From contig NW_023365716.1 in the NCBI RefSeq assembly GCF_000003815.2, positions 1,063,593 through 1,115,922 of the forward strand: a DNA stretch of 52,330 nt, in the 5' to 3' direction. Positions within the stretch are counted from its first letter, which is position 1, and each line of letters opens with the position of its first letter. Made by a program: the position numbers and the translations under genes. Below, piece by piece: positions 19,613 through 29,720 of the stretch. This DNA comes from Branchiostoma floridae. Taxonomy: Eukaryota; Chordata; Leptocardii; Amphioxiformes; Branchiostomatidae. The notes beneath the pieces were generated by a model. That model did no database searches, was not told the origin of the DNA, and saw only the letters and a program-made list of their open reading frames with translations.

Positions 19613-19705
19613 CCTCCCCATCAAAATACCGATCACAAACACATCCCTAATTCCAATTTACCGCTTAATACGCACTAACTAGAAAGCACTACTAACAATC
19701 ACATG

Positions 19706-19856
19706 TCTTACCTATAGGTTTATGGTGTTTATCGGTCTCTAGGACCCCTGGTGACTGTAAAATCTCGACAGTTCTTCGGAGATATTTACACCGAGACAAA
19801 GGCACAAAAGAAAATGGCGGATGTCGGGTCACCTTCCGGGCAAAGGTGAAAGGTCA
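19706..19856 (-). promoter_or_regulatory. Promoter/exon-1 module P4 (ZNF-5)
   Basis: Exon 1 ends CCTATAG|GTAAGA on minus (junction 19,711/19,712). The YY1-like AAAATGGCGG lies at 19,811-19,820 and the DR1 AGGTGAaAGGTCA at 19,844-19,856. The conserved distal block (CAGAGATCGCCGCATAACGC) lies near 19,890. Confidence 0.65.
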
Positions 19857-20083
19857 CAAACCTAATACTCAATTTCACAACAGGTCAAACCAGAGATCGC
19901 CGCATAACGCTTTATTCAGGTTGTTTAGAGCCTAGCGTTTTAGTTTTAGTTAGGTAAAAAAATCAGATCAGTTGTGAGATTCCTTGTGAAAGGTATCCAA
20001 GAGCAAACGGTGCTGCCCCCCCTCCATATAGAATCATCAGACGATAGAAACCAACACCAACTTATTCGTTTTGTTACATTCAT

Positions 20084-20089
20084 TTTATT
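20084..20089 (-). other. Poly(A) signal AATAAA, ZNF-6 unit
   Basis: TTTATT on plus within CATTCATTTTATTTTGAAAA, the family's conserved 3'-end context, about 230 bp upstream (in minus-strand order) of the next promoter. Confidence 0.65.
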
Positions 20090-20999
20090 TTGAAAATCTT
20101 TAGCAAAGTAACGCTTAAGTTGCAAAACATTTTAGTATATTAGTAGTACATATTGCTATAGGTTAGAACCACTAGTACTGAGAATACAATAGTGCAGAAT
20201 ACAAGGTAAATCACCTGTATAATATACACAATACTTTATCATTCAAAATGTTATTCTTTGAAATGATTTAGATTAAATATGAAGGAGTGCGGATGTTTAA
20301 AACATTTACTATAATCGCCTGGTCACATAAATTTCTACAGTGCATGTCGAAAACAAAAGATCCGACACTTTAACACAAATAAAAGATTACATCTACGCTG
20401 AGGTGCTTAAACTATCTTAAAGTACAAACATGGCGATTTTACACAAGTGCAAGCCAGCCAGCCTGAAAGCTCACAAATTGAAGAGAAATAAAGGATCTAT
20501 CTACAGTATACAAATTCCAAGACTACATCTCTTTTGCATATCATTTCACAGCTAGAACATAAAAGCCCTCTCCAACAAGATCTTTCCAGCATCAATGACG
20601 AAAAACAACGGATGTTGTTTGAAACGTCAAACCATTTCCAAAATCATATCCAGTTGTTGAGTAACTCCTTCTTGGCGTATCTTAATACCTGGATGTCTAA
20701 ACTTCATCGGTGTACAAGAGTACATCTATACCTATGTGCTAATACTATACTAGGTACATAACATACATTTTTACACCGGTAAAAGCCGCCCTGTTGGGAA
20801 CAATGAATGAATGCGAAACATTTGCATAACCCACACAAGTGACCAACCTCCTTGCTCAAATGTATATTTCTTTACTAAAATTTAGTTATCGGACCCAGGT
20901 TTTTATTTTATTTATTGGTTTAGCTGTTTGGGCCCAGGTACAGACTACGACTACAGTTAAAATGGTTACTTCTGGGGGGTATCTTCCAATATACGAATT
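20090..20999 (-). other. 3' UTR of ZNF-6
   Basis: A+T-rich and paralogous to 39,544-40,140 behind ZNF-9. The short plus-strand frame 20,534-20,761 has no recognisable domain and is not called. Confidence 0.5.
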
Positions 21000-21197
21000 T
21001 TAACGTGTCAAGGGGACAAGGTTGTGAGTTGTACATAATACATGTTTCTCACAAGTGTGTCTTCTTAGTAGATGCCGGTCTAGGAGGGATTTCACTGCTG
21101 CAGAATAGTCACACTGATCACACTTGAAGGGTTTCACCCCTGTGTGGATCCTCATGTGTTTGGACAAGTCAGACTTTTGAACTGCCCTGTACCCACA
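21000..21197 (-). pseudogene. In-frame zinc-finger continuation behind the ZNF-6 stop
   Basis: In the same frame as ZNF-6 the sequence behind the TAG encodes the rest of finger 13 (CGYRAVQKSDLSKHMRIH) and finger 14 ([19 protein letters not shown]), then a finger-less tail ending ...LVPLTR* at 21,000-21,002. It would be translated only by stop-codon readthrough. Confidence 0.7.
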
Positions 21198-22757
21198 CTA
21201 CCTGCACATGTAGGTGTTTTCACCAGTATGCTTGGCTAGATGTAGTTTCAAAGCAGATTTCCGTGCAGCAGAATAGTCACACTGGTCACATTTGTAGGGT
21301 TTATCTCCTGTATGGGTTCTCATATGTCGGGATAATTGAGATTTTCGAGTCGCTCTGTACCCACACTCCCCACACATGTAGGGTTTGTCACCGGTGTGTT
21401 TTGTAAGGTGTCGACCCAAGGTGGACTTTGTTGCTGTTCTGTACCCACACTCTCCACACATGTAGGGTTTCTCCCCAGTATGCTTTGCTGCTATATGGTC
21501 GTCCAATGTGACTTTTTGTGCTGCAGAATAGTCACACTGATCACACTTGTAAGGCTTTTCTCCTGTGTGGGTTCTCATATGTGCGGATAAGTTAGCCTTA
21601 TTAGCAGTCCTATACCCACATTCCCCACACATGTAGGGTTTTGCACCACTGTGTTTTGCTAGATGGCGGTCTAAAGCAGATTTACCTGCGGCTGTATAGT
21701 CACACTGGCCACACTTGTAAGGTCTTTCTCCTGTATGGGTTCTCATATGTCGGGATAAGTAACACTGGTGAGCTGTCCTGAAACCGCATTCCCCACACAT
21801 GTAGGGTTTCTCACCGGTGTGTTTTACTAGATGTTGGTCAAAAGTGGATTTTCGTGCTGCCGAATAGTCACACTGGTCACACTTGTAAGGTTTCTCTCCT
21901 GTGTGAGTTCTCATATGTTTGGACAAGTCAGACTTATGAGCTGTCCTGTACCCACACTCCCCACACGTGTAGGGTTTCTCACCAGTGTGTTTTGCAACAT
22001 GTTGCTCCAAACTCGACTTATGTGCAGCAGAATAATCACACTGATCACACTTGTAGGGTTTATCACCACTGTGTATTCGTAAATGTACATCCAAAGAAGA
22101 CTTCTCTGCAGCAGAATAGTCACACTGATCACACTTGTAGGGTTTTTCTCCTGTGTGGGTTTTAGTATGTCGGGATAAGTGGGACTTCTCAGCTGTCCTG
22201 TACCCACACTCCCCACACATGTAGGGTTTCTCACCAGTGTGCTTAACCACATGCCTTTTCATATCAACGCTGCTCTCCTGTACCTGTGAGGTTGATGTGT
22301 TGCCAGGATGGGGAAAGTTCACATCACACGTTTCCTGCTGCAGGCCCATGTCTGTTGTCTGGGTCTCCCTGCTGTCACTCTCCTTTCCAAGGTGTTCTGT
22401 ACACAGTTCTCCGGTAGAAAGCCCACTATTGGACTCCTCTATTTCTGCTTTTACACCACACGTTTCGTTGTTTGGAGCGTCCCTTTCCTCGTCCTGCTGC
22501 AGGTCCATGTCTGTTGTCTGCTCCCAACTGTTGTAAGTCTCGTTCCAAGGGTGCCCGGTTGGTTGGGTTGTGCTGTAGTAGTTGTTGGTTACCTGGTCCT
22601 CAGTGTTTTCACTGTACGTTTCCTGACACAGCACGTTCTCTTGTCCATCCTGTTGCCATCCAGGGTCTCCTGTCGGCTCCTCTTTGATGTGCGTGTCGTC
22701 TGCAGTTTGTTCCGCATGAAGCTCTTTAATGGGAGGCACAAATGTGAACTCCGCCAT
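21198..22757 (-). CDS. ZNF-6: long-type C2H2 zinc-finger protein, 12 fingers (519 aa)
   Basis: The ATG at 22,755-22,757 follows the acceptor CATCATTTTAG|AG, the start used by all long-type copies (MAEF.VPP.KELHAEQTA). The head contains two SUMO-consensus motifs, IKEE (residues about 24-27) and VKAE before IEES, which would suit a transcriptional repressor. The WEQTTDMDLQQ segment repeats later as [12 protein letters not shown], so the head is internally duplicated. Twelve fingers follow. Alternation is broken twice (fingers 2-3 both CDQC type; 10-11 both CGEC type), the mark of finger loss. The frame ends at TAG within finger 13 (YMCR*CGYRAVQKSD), which replaces GAG. In the same frame two more fingers and a short tail remain open to 21,000. 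It is therefore either a shortened protein or a recent truncation. Confidence 0.85.
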   Translation of the reverse strand: MAEFTFVPPIKELHAEQTADDTHIKEEPTGDPGWQQDGQENVLCQETYSENTEDQVTNNYYSTTQPTGHPWNETYNSWEQTTDMDLQQDEERDAPNNETCGVKAEIEESNSGLSTGELCTEHLGKESDSRETQTTDMGLQQETCDVNFPHPGNTSTSQVQESSVDMKRHVVKHTGEKPYMCGECGYRTAEKSHLSRHTKTHTGEKPYKCDQCDYSAAEKSSLDVHLRIHSGDKPYKCDQCDYSAAHKSSLEQHVAKHTGEKPYTCGECGYRTAHKSDLSKHMRTHTGEKPYKCDQCDYSAARKSTFDQHLVKHTGEKPYMCGECGFRTAHQCYLSRHMRTHTGERPYKCGQCDYTAAGKSALDRHLAKHSGAKPYMCGECGYRTANKANLSAHMRTHTGEKPYKCDQCDYSAAQKVTLDDHIAAKHTGEKPYMCGECGYRTATKSTLGRHLTKHTGDKPYMCGECGYRATRKSQLSRHMRTHTGDKPYKCDQCDYSAARKSALKLHLAKHTGENTYMCR

Positions 22758-23562
22758 CTCTAAAATGATGATAAGAAAACAAGTATGAGAAAAACACATA
22801 ACTATTTATTAAACATTTTATAATGCAGAAAAAGGCGCAAATTTTACATAAGAAAGTCTTCTGTGAATTTGTTTTACCGTTTTACTTTATTAATAGCTCC
22901 TGAATTGTTTTTCCAGTAACAAGATCTGGATATGTATCAATTAGGGGATAGAACAACATAGTATTTCCTTATTCAACACAGGCACGAATTGACTCATAGT
23001 AAAAACAGAATACATTTATTCAACACAACAATGCAGACACATAGAAACATAACAATCTATATACACATGCGCCTCCAGAGATTTTGGACTTTAATTGTGG
23101 TAGAACAAATATGAGATTGTACAATGGTGTAATAGAGGAGTACAGTGGACGCGTTTATACCATCTGGCATCGGTCAGGTGGAAAATACATTTCACTGGCA
23201 CTGCAGGCTCTTGGCATCTTCAGGATTATGCGAAAATATGACTACACAAAACGGAATTGACTTCCATAGCTACTAGTATAGCTGCGCACCAAAAATGGTA
23301 GGCCGGTCACTACAACAGTAGTACAAGAAAGTTTTGCATTATGTTTCAGGAATATAACGATCGTCTCTATATTTTAATCATCAAATACTACAAATTTTGT
23401 TGTTATGTCTGGTAGTATATTAGAGATACAAAATGATATTTGGCTTCTCACACATTAGTTTGAATGCCCCCCTCCCCATCGACTACCGATCGCAAACACA
23501 ATTCTAATTCTAATTTACCACCCAACAAGCACCAACCCGGCCGCTTTAACGACAATCACATG
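22758..23562 (-). other. Intron 1 of ZNF-6
   Basis: Paralogous to the introns of ZNF-7 (28,544-29,467) and ZNF-11 (50,463-51,562); the TTTTTCCAGTAACAAGAT, TCACTGGCACTGCAG and ATGCCCCCCTCCCCATCGAC blocks keep their order. No gene was seen. The G-tract lies near 23,466-23,478. Confidence 0.6.
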
Positions 23563-23716
23563 TCTTACCTGTAGGTCAATGGTAGTTAGCGGTCTCCCAG
23601 ACTCCTACAAATCGGTAAAAATCGCGTCAGTTTGGAGGATATGAAAAACACAAGACGAGACACAAAACAAAATGGCGGACGTCAGCTCTCACTAACGGGG
23701 TAAAGGTGATAGGTCA
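23563..23716 (-). promoter_or_regulatory. Promoter/exon-1 module P5 (ZNF-6), split by a transposon
   Basis: Donor CCTACAG|GTAAGA (junction 23,568/23,569); YY1-like CAAAATGGCGGAC ending at 23,680; DR1 AGGTGAtAGGTCA at 23,704-23,716. The distal conserved block of the module (GATCGCCGCATAACGCTTTA) is displaced to about 25,100 by the insertion at 23,734-25,079. Confidence 0.7.
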
Positions 23717-24125
23717 CAAACCTGATACTCAATCACCCATGTCCAGTATCAGGGTGAAATGCCCGAAGTTGTCCTAAGTTAAGTTAGATGTCAGAAGTTG
23801 TCCAAAGTTGTCCGTAGTTGTCCGAAGTTATGACGTCACGCTAACCATGACGTCATCCTAACTTTGGACAGTCAGCCGGGGGGTGTACGTATTTGTCCGA
23901 AGTTGTCCGAAGTTATGACGTCACCATAACCATGACGTCATCTTAACTTTGGACAGTCAGCCGGGGGGTGTACGGAGTTGTCCGAAGTTGTCCGAAGTTA
24001 TGACGTCATTATAGTTATTGTGTGCATTGTTCAAACGAACGTTAAGAGGAGAAATAAAAGACAAAAAGACTTGAAATAAATGATTTTTTTTACAATGCAT
24101 GAACATTGATTTTGTGCTGATTAAT

Positions 24126-24340
24126 NNNNNNNNNNNNNNNNNNNNNNNNNNNNNNNNNNNNNNNNNNNNNNNNNNNNNNNNNNNNNNNNNNNNNNNNNNN
24201 NNNNNNNNNNNNNNNNNNNNNNNNNNNNNNNNNNNNNNNNNNNNNNNNNNNNNNNNNNNNNNNNNNNNNNNNNNNNNNNNNNNNNNNNNNNNNNNNNNNN
24301 NNNNNNNNNNNNNNNNNNNNNNNNNNNNNNNNNNNNNNNN
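24126..24340. other. Assembly gap (N)
   Basis: 215 undetermined bases next to the 78-bp tandem repeats, which probably caused the gap. Confidence 1.
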
Positions 24341-24929
24341 AGATGACGTCACGTACCTTTGCACAACTTAGGACAACTTCGCACACTTGTTGACCTACCC
24401 TGCCCACTGTCCAAAGTTAGATGACGTCACGTAACTTTGCACAACATAGGACAACTTCGCACACTTGTTGACCTACCATGCCCACTGTCCAAAGTTAGAT
24501 GACGTCACGTAACTTTGCACAACTTAGGACAACTTCGCACACTTGTTGACCTACCCTGCCCACTGTCCAAAGTTAGATGACGTCACGTAACTTTGCACAA
24601 CATAGGACAACTTCGCACACTTGTTGACCTACCATGCCCACTGTCCAAAGTTAGATGACGTCACGTAACTTTGCACAACTTAGGACAACTTCGCACACTT
24701 GTTGACCTACTATGCCCACTGTCCAAAGTTAGATGACGTCACGTAACTTTGCACAACTTAGGACAACTTCGCACACTTGTTGACCTACCCTGCCCACTGT
24801 CCAAAGTTAGATGACGTCACGTAACTTTGCACAACATAGGACAACTTCGCACACTTGTTGACCTACCATGCCCACTGTCCAAAGATAGATGACGTCACGT
24901 AACTTTGCACAACTTAGGACAACTTAGTT
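24341..24929. repeat. 78-bp tandem repeat, seven full units plus a partial, each with TGACGTCA
   Basis: Units start AGATGACGTCACGTAACTTT at 24,341, 24,419, 24,497, 24,575, 24,653, 24,731, 24,809 and 24,887, exactly 78 bp apart. Units alternate in small variants (CAACATAGG or CAACTTAGG; CTACCATGC or CTACCCTGC), which suggests higher-order two-unit amplification. Confidence 0.95.
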
Positions 24930-25143
24930 AGATTACGTCATCCAATAAATGTTTTGACGTCATCTGTGACTCCCGATATAGCCTCAAAGTCAGTGGGAAA
25001 CGGTTGTATCTTAGTACAACTTCGTACAACTTCGTACACCCTAACTTCGTGCACTTCACCCTGATACTGGACATAGCTCTACTCAATGGGCCAAACCACA
25101 GATCGCCGCATAACGCTTTACTCCTCTGGTTTTGAACCAAGCA

Positions 25144-25575
25144 AAAAATAACGCTATAAATGAAATAGCTGTGGTTATAATTGATGTATTTTATGAAAAG
25201 GTAATCCAAAATGGTAGTGGATGTATTTCAACACTAATGGGGATCTCATAATAAACAAAACAAACGTTCTACCTCGATTTCTACGTCTCAGATTCTGTCA
25301 GGTTTTGACGGTTGGGCCAAGCCAGGTGGATTCCTTCTTTATTTCACGTTTATTTCTTGAAACACTGCCACCACAAGGATACTATTGGACTACGATTGAA
25401 ACCAACACCTTATATTTGGCTTGGTTTACACTTCTTCCGAGAAATAATAGTATCTTTTTCTGTCAAAAAAATTACGCCATGGTAGAAAATGTTTACTTAA
25501 GCCGCGAAGGCAAGGGAGTCAAAATTATCAGACGCTATAAACCAACACAAATGAAATTACTGTCTTTGTTTACAC
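25144..25575. other. Spacer between the ZNF-6 promoter and the ZNF-7 poly(A) site
   Basis: No gene was recognised. A 130-codon plus-strand frame (25,221-25,613) has no recognisable domain and overlaps the poly(A) context conserved between units. Confidence 0.45.
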
Positions 25576-25581
25576 TTTATT
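25576..25581 (-). other. Poly(A) signal AATAAA, ZNF-7 unit
   Basis: TTTATT on plus in the context ACACTTTATTTTGAATTAGC, matching the 3'-end context of the other units. Confidence 0.6.
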
Positions 25582-26395
25582 TTGAATTAGCGTTACCAAA
25601 ATTATGCTTTTAAACAAGTCAGTATCATCTAAATTCCTATAAGCTTAAACACTACGAATACATGTGTACAAAACGTGTATCATGTTTAGAATACACATCG
25701 GTACGTATAAACTAAATAATTGTAAAGGTTAGATCATTCTATCAAATAAAGTAGACTAAAGCAACTAAATATACCAATGTTAAAATGTTCAAGTATTCAA
25801 ATTAATACCGACATGTGTACAGTGGAGAAAAACAAAAACAAAGATCGTATCAAAATTATTTCAAGTCTAAAACCTACATCTAGATTATCTGTACAGTGCG
25901 ATTTCAAAAACGCTTTCTTACATAAATGTTACTAACAAATCAGCGGCAAACACAAAAGAAAGGAGCACATCTATCATGGCTACTATCTCAGGTACAAAAC
26001 CTACGTCTATACACTTTTAGGTGTATCTATATGTATGTAAAAGTACTTTACGTTTAGGACTGCATAGTTAGCAGCGACAACTAGCTGCAGTTCAAAGTCA
26101 ACTTCTATATCTGTCGCCTACCAACACTTTCTTGACAGGAGGCGTGCCTGAGCGACCAAACCTAAGCAACTTTAGAGGGTACATTTGCCACAATCCTCAT
26201 GTAGAATTCCTCACCACACATGGCAAGATACAATTAGAGTCGACATGGTCACTCAAGGAGGGATTCTTATTTGTTTATTTATTTTATTTTGTTTATACTT
26301 ATTCTTCCTCCTTATGAATTTCCACCTGCTGACTACCTTCGGGACAAGTTAGACCTTTGAGCTGTCCTGTGCCCACACTCCACACACATGTAGGG
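25582..26395 (-). other. 3' UTR of ZNF-7 with one fossil finger
   Basis: A+T-rich. Directly behind the ZNF-7 stop the frame still reads PYMCVECGHRTAQRSNLSRR* (about 26,336-26,395), the remains of a thirteenth finger. Confidence 0.6.
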
Positions 26396-28543
26396 TTACT
26401 CACTGGAATGTCTAGTTTGATGGTTGATCAAATGATGTTTCTGTGTTGCGGAATAGTCACACTGGTCACACTTGTAAGGTTTTTCTCCTGTGTGGGTTCT
26501 CATGTGTCGGGATAAGGTAGACCTTTGAGCCGCCCTGTACCCGCACTCCCCACACATGTAAGGTTTCTCACCGGTGTGTTTTCTTACGTGCTTGTCCAAA
26601 TCGAATTTTTTTGCAGCAGAATAGTCACACTGGTCACACCTGTAAGGTTTCTTTCCTGTGTGGGTACTTATATGTCTGGATAAGTCACACTTTTGAGCCG
26701 CCCTGTAAGCACAGTTTTCGCAGATGCAGGGTTTTTGACCTGAGTGTGTTACTTGGTGTTGAGCCAAAGTAGATTTCAGTGCAGCAGAATAGTCACACTG
26801 GTCACACTTGTAGGGTTTCTCTCCTGTATGAATTCTCATATGTTTGGATAAGTCAGACTTATAAGCTGTCCTGTACCCACACTCTCCGCACATGTAGGGT
26901 TTCTCACCAGTATGTTTTACTTGATGTTTGTTTAACTGAGATTTCTGTGCAGCAGAATAGTCACACTGGTCACACTTGTAGGGTTTTTCTCCTGTGTGGA
27001 TTCTTATATGTTTGGATAAGTGAGACTTACGAGCTGCCCTGTACCCGCACTCCCCACACATGTAGGGTTTCTCACCACTGTGTTTCATTAGATGTTGGTT
27101 CAAATGTCCTTTCTCTGATGCAGAATAGTCGCACTGATCACACTTGTAGGGTTTTTCTCCTGTATGGGTTCTCATATGTCGAGATAAGCTTTCTTTATAA
27201 GTTGTTCTGAACCCGCACTCACCACACATGTAGGGTTTCTCACCGGTGTGTTTTGTTAGATGTTCGTCTAGAGTAGATTTGTGTGCTGCAGAATAGTCAC
27301 ACTGGTCACACTTGTAAGGTCTTTCCCCTGTGTGAGTTCTCATATGTCGAGATAAGCCAGATTTGTAAGCTGTCCTGTACCCACACTCCCCACACATGTA
27401 GGGTTTCTCACTGGTGTGTTCAACCACATGCCTTTCCATATTGCCTTTACTCTCCTGTACCTGTGAGGTTGACGTGTTGTCAGGTTGGGGAAAGTTCACA
27501 TCACACGTTTCCTGCTGCAGGCTCATGTCTGTTGTCTGGGTCTCCCTGTTGTCACTCTCCTTCCCAGGATGTTCTGTACAGTCCATCTCCTTCCCAGGAT
27601 GTTCTCCAATACTAACAAATCCACAGCTGGACTCTTCCATTTCTTTTTTTACACCGCACGTTTCGTCGTTTGGAGCGTCCCTCTCCTCGTCCTGCTGCCG
27701 TCCCGTGTCTGTTGTCTGCTCCCGACTGTTGTAAGTCTCGTTCCAAGGATGTCCGGTTGGTTGGTAGTTGTTGGTTTCCTGGTCCTCACTGTACGTTTCC
27801 TGGCACAGCACGTTCTCTTGTCCATTCTGTTGCCATCCAGTGTCTCCTGTCTCCTCCTCTTTGATGTGCGTCTCGTTCGCAGTTTTTCCCGCATGAAGCT
27901 CTTTAACGGGAGGCACACATGTGAACTCCACCATATTAGCAGAATAGTCACATTGGTCACACTTGAAAGGTTTTTCTCCTGTATGAGTTCTCATATGTAC
28001 AGTTAATTTAGTCATACATAAGTCATACATTTTGGTTGAACTGTAACCGCACTCGTCACACATGTAGGGTTTCTCACCAGTGTGTTTTGTTGCTATATGG
28101 TAGGCCAAATTGGCTTGATGTGCAGCTGCATAGTCACACTGGTTACCTGTTGTCTGGGTCTCCCTGCTGTCACTCTCCTTCCCAGGATTTCCATAAAGTT
28201 CCATCTCCTTCCCAGGATGTTCTCCAATACTAACAAAGCTAGACTCTTCCATTTCCGCTTTTACACCGAACGTGCCGTCGTTTGGAACGTCCCTTTCCTC
28301 GTCCTGCTGCCGTCCAATGTCTGTTGTCTGCTCCCAACTATAATTCTCGTTCCAAGGATGTCCGGTTGGCTGGTAGTCGTAGGTTTCCTGGTCCTCACTG
28401 TACGTTTCCTGGCACAGCACGCTCTCTTGTCCATCCTGTTGCCATCCAGTGTCTCCTGTCGGCTCCTCTTTGATGTGCGTCTCGTTCGCAGTTTGTTCCG
28501 CATGAAGCTCTTTAACAGGAGGCACAAATGCGAACTCCGCCAT
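26396..28543 (-). CDS. ZNF-7: double-headed fusion C2H2 zinc-finger protein (715 aa)
   Basis: One uninterrupted frame encodes two N-terminal heads. Start ATG 28,541-28,543 (acceptor AATAATTTTAG|AG). Residues 1-133: first head, with SUMO-type motifs IKEE and VKAE. Residues about 134-201: finger remnants, namely one lacking its first Cys (GNQCDYAAAHQ), one with a five-residue internal insertion (KMYDLCMTKLTVH), and one cut after CDYSA. At residue 204 (27,932-27,934) a complete second head begins, MVEFTCVPPVKELHAGKTA, with IKEE and VKKE. It continues through HPGKEMD and [18 protein letters not shown] into twelve canonical fingers (about 383-715). The frame ends by AAA to TAA in the linker (SSE*PY). 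The first part resembles ZNF-10 fingers 2-3; fingers 7-9 of the array are shared with ZNF-9. An unequal-crossover fusion is the natural reading. Confidence 0.88.
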   Translation of the reverse strand: MAEFAFVPPVKELHAEQTANETHIKEEPTGDTGWQQDGQESVLCQETYSEDQETYDYQPTGHPWNENYSWEQTTDIGRQQDEERDVPNDGTFGVKAEMEESSFVSIGEHPGKEMELYGNPGKESDSRETQTTGNQCDYAAAHQANLAYHIATKHTGEKPYMCDECGYSSTKMYDLCMTKLTVHMRTHTGEKPFKCDQCDYSANMVEFTCVPPVKELHAGKTANETHIKEEETGDTGWQQNGQENVLCQETYSEDQETNNYQPTGHPWNETYNSREQTTDTGRQQDEERDAPNDETCGVKKEMEESSCGFVSIGEHPGKEMDCTEHPGKESDNRETQTTDMSLQQETCDVNFPQPDNTSTSQVQESKGNMERHVVEHTSEKPYMCGECGYRTAYKSGLSRHMRTHTGERPYKCDQCDYSAAHKSTLDEHLTKHTGEKPYMCGECGFRTTYKESLSRHMRTHTGEKPYKCDQCDYSASEKGHLNQHLMKHSGEKPYMCGECGYRAARKSHLSKHIRIHTGEKPYKCDQCDYSAAQKSQLNKHQVKHTGEKPYMCGECGYRTAYKSDLSKHMRIHTGEKPYKCDQCDYSAALKSTLAQHQVTHSGQKPCICENCAYRAAQKCDLSRHISTHTGKKPYRCDQCDYSAAKKFDLDKHVRKHTGEKPYMCGECGYRAAQRSTLSRHMRTHTGEKPYKCDQCDYSATQKHHLINHQTRHSSE

Positions 28544-29467
28544 CTCTAAAATTATTATAAGAAAACAATGATAAGAAAAAACAAACATAATATTCATTTA
28601 GTTATTTTACGAAGCGGCGCAAACTTAACATAAGAAAGTCTTCTGTGACAGTTTTGTTTTTACCGTTTTAGCTCCTGAATTGTTTTTCCAGTAACAAGAA
28701 CTGGATATGTATCAATTGGGGGATACAACAACATAGTATTTCTCTTTATTCAACACAGGCACGAATTGACTCATAGTAAAATCAGAATGCATACAACACA
28801 ACAATACAGACACATAGACACATAACAATCTATGACATCTATATACACATGCGCTTCCAGAGTTTTTTGACGTTATCTTTGTGGTAGAATGAACATGACT
28901 TACAGTAAACACAGACTGCCCAATTGTGTAATATACTTAGTCAGGGTGGACACGTAAATATATGATATAGCACTGTTTACGCCATCTGGCATCACTTCAT
29001 TCAGGTGGAAAACACATTTCACTGGCACTGCAGCTTCTTGGCATTTGTGTAACAGTGAGGTTGAACTTCAAGCACAGCCAAACGGGTCTGATTCCTTTTG
29101 AAATAGCGGTTTACGTTGCTGGATTGGTGGTCTGGTTTCGGAGAGGGGTGTAAATCTTGGTAGCCATTATATTGTTTCTCTACTCCTTTCCTACATTTGT
29201 ATATGTGATACCTTACGGAGTCTTCTTTTTCATGGTAAGCTCAAGGAAACGTCTTGTTTTATGATGCACGAATATAACCGTCTTCATTTCATCTATCATT
29301 TATGTTATCAGATACAACAATATTTCTGAGTTGCACCTCAAATTTTGACATCTCGATCATTCGTTTCAATGCCCCCCTCCCCATCGACTACCAATCACAA
29401 ACACGCCTCTAATTATAATTCGCCGCCGAACAAGCCCCAATCAGAAAGCATTAACGACAACCAACGG
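28544..29467 (-). other. Intron 1 of ZNF-7
   Basis: Paralogous to the ZNF-6 and ZNF-11 introns. It contains the G-tract near 29,371-29,384. No gene was seen; the minus-strand frame at 28,712-28,912 is unsupported. Confidence 0.55.
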
Positions 29468-29720
29468 TCTTACCTGTAGGTATATGGTAGTAAGCGGTCT
29501 CCAAGACTCCTACAAATCGGTGAAAATCGCTTCAGTTTGGAGGATATGATGAAAAACGCAAGACCAGACGTAAACAAAATGGCGGACGTCAGCTCTCCGG
29601 AAAAGGGTAAAGGTGAGAGGTCACAAACCTGATACTCCATGGGTCAATCCACGGATCGACGCATAGCGCTTTACTCTCATGGTTTTGAACCAGCTCGCAG
29701 GGGGTAAAGGTGAGAGGTCA
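29468..29720 (-). promoter_or_regulatory. Promoter/exon-1 module P6 (ZNF-7) with two DR1 elements
   Basis: Donor CCTACAG|GTAAGA (junction 29,473/29,474); YY1-like CAAAATGGCGGACGTC (29,575-29,590); DR1 AGGTGAgAGGTCA at 29,611-29,623 and a second identical DR1 at 29,708-29,720. The second belongs to a block that matches P1 (CTCGC.GGGGTAAAGGTGAG), so the promoter is a junction of two module types. Confidence 0.65.

Larger units (their letters stand above)
23734..25079. mobile_element. Palindromic TIR element with CRE-bearing tandem repeats
   Basis: Both ends carry ATGTCCAGTATCAGGGTGAA in opposite orientation (23,739-23,758 and its complement within 25,053-25,074). TACTCAAT flanks the whole (23,726-23,733 and 25,080-25,087), an 8-bp target duplication. 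The left arm is made of GTTGTCCGAAGTT/TGACGTCA repeats, the right arm of 78-bp units with the same words inverted, so the element is largely a long imperfect palindrome around an N gap. No coding frame was seen. It lies inside the ZNF-6 promoter module. Confidence 0.75.

Noticed and set aside
25221-25613. 130-codon plus-strand frame as a possible gene
   Set aside because: No recognisable domain; it overlaps the conserved poly(A) context of ZNF-7, and related units do not keep the frame.
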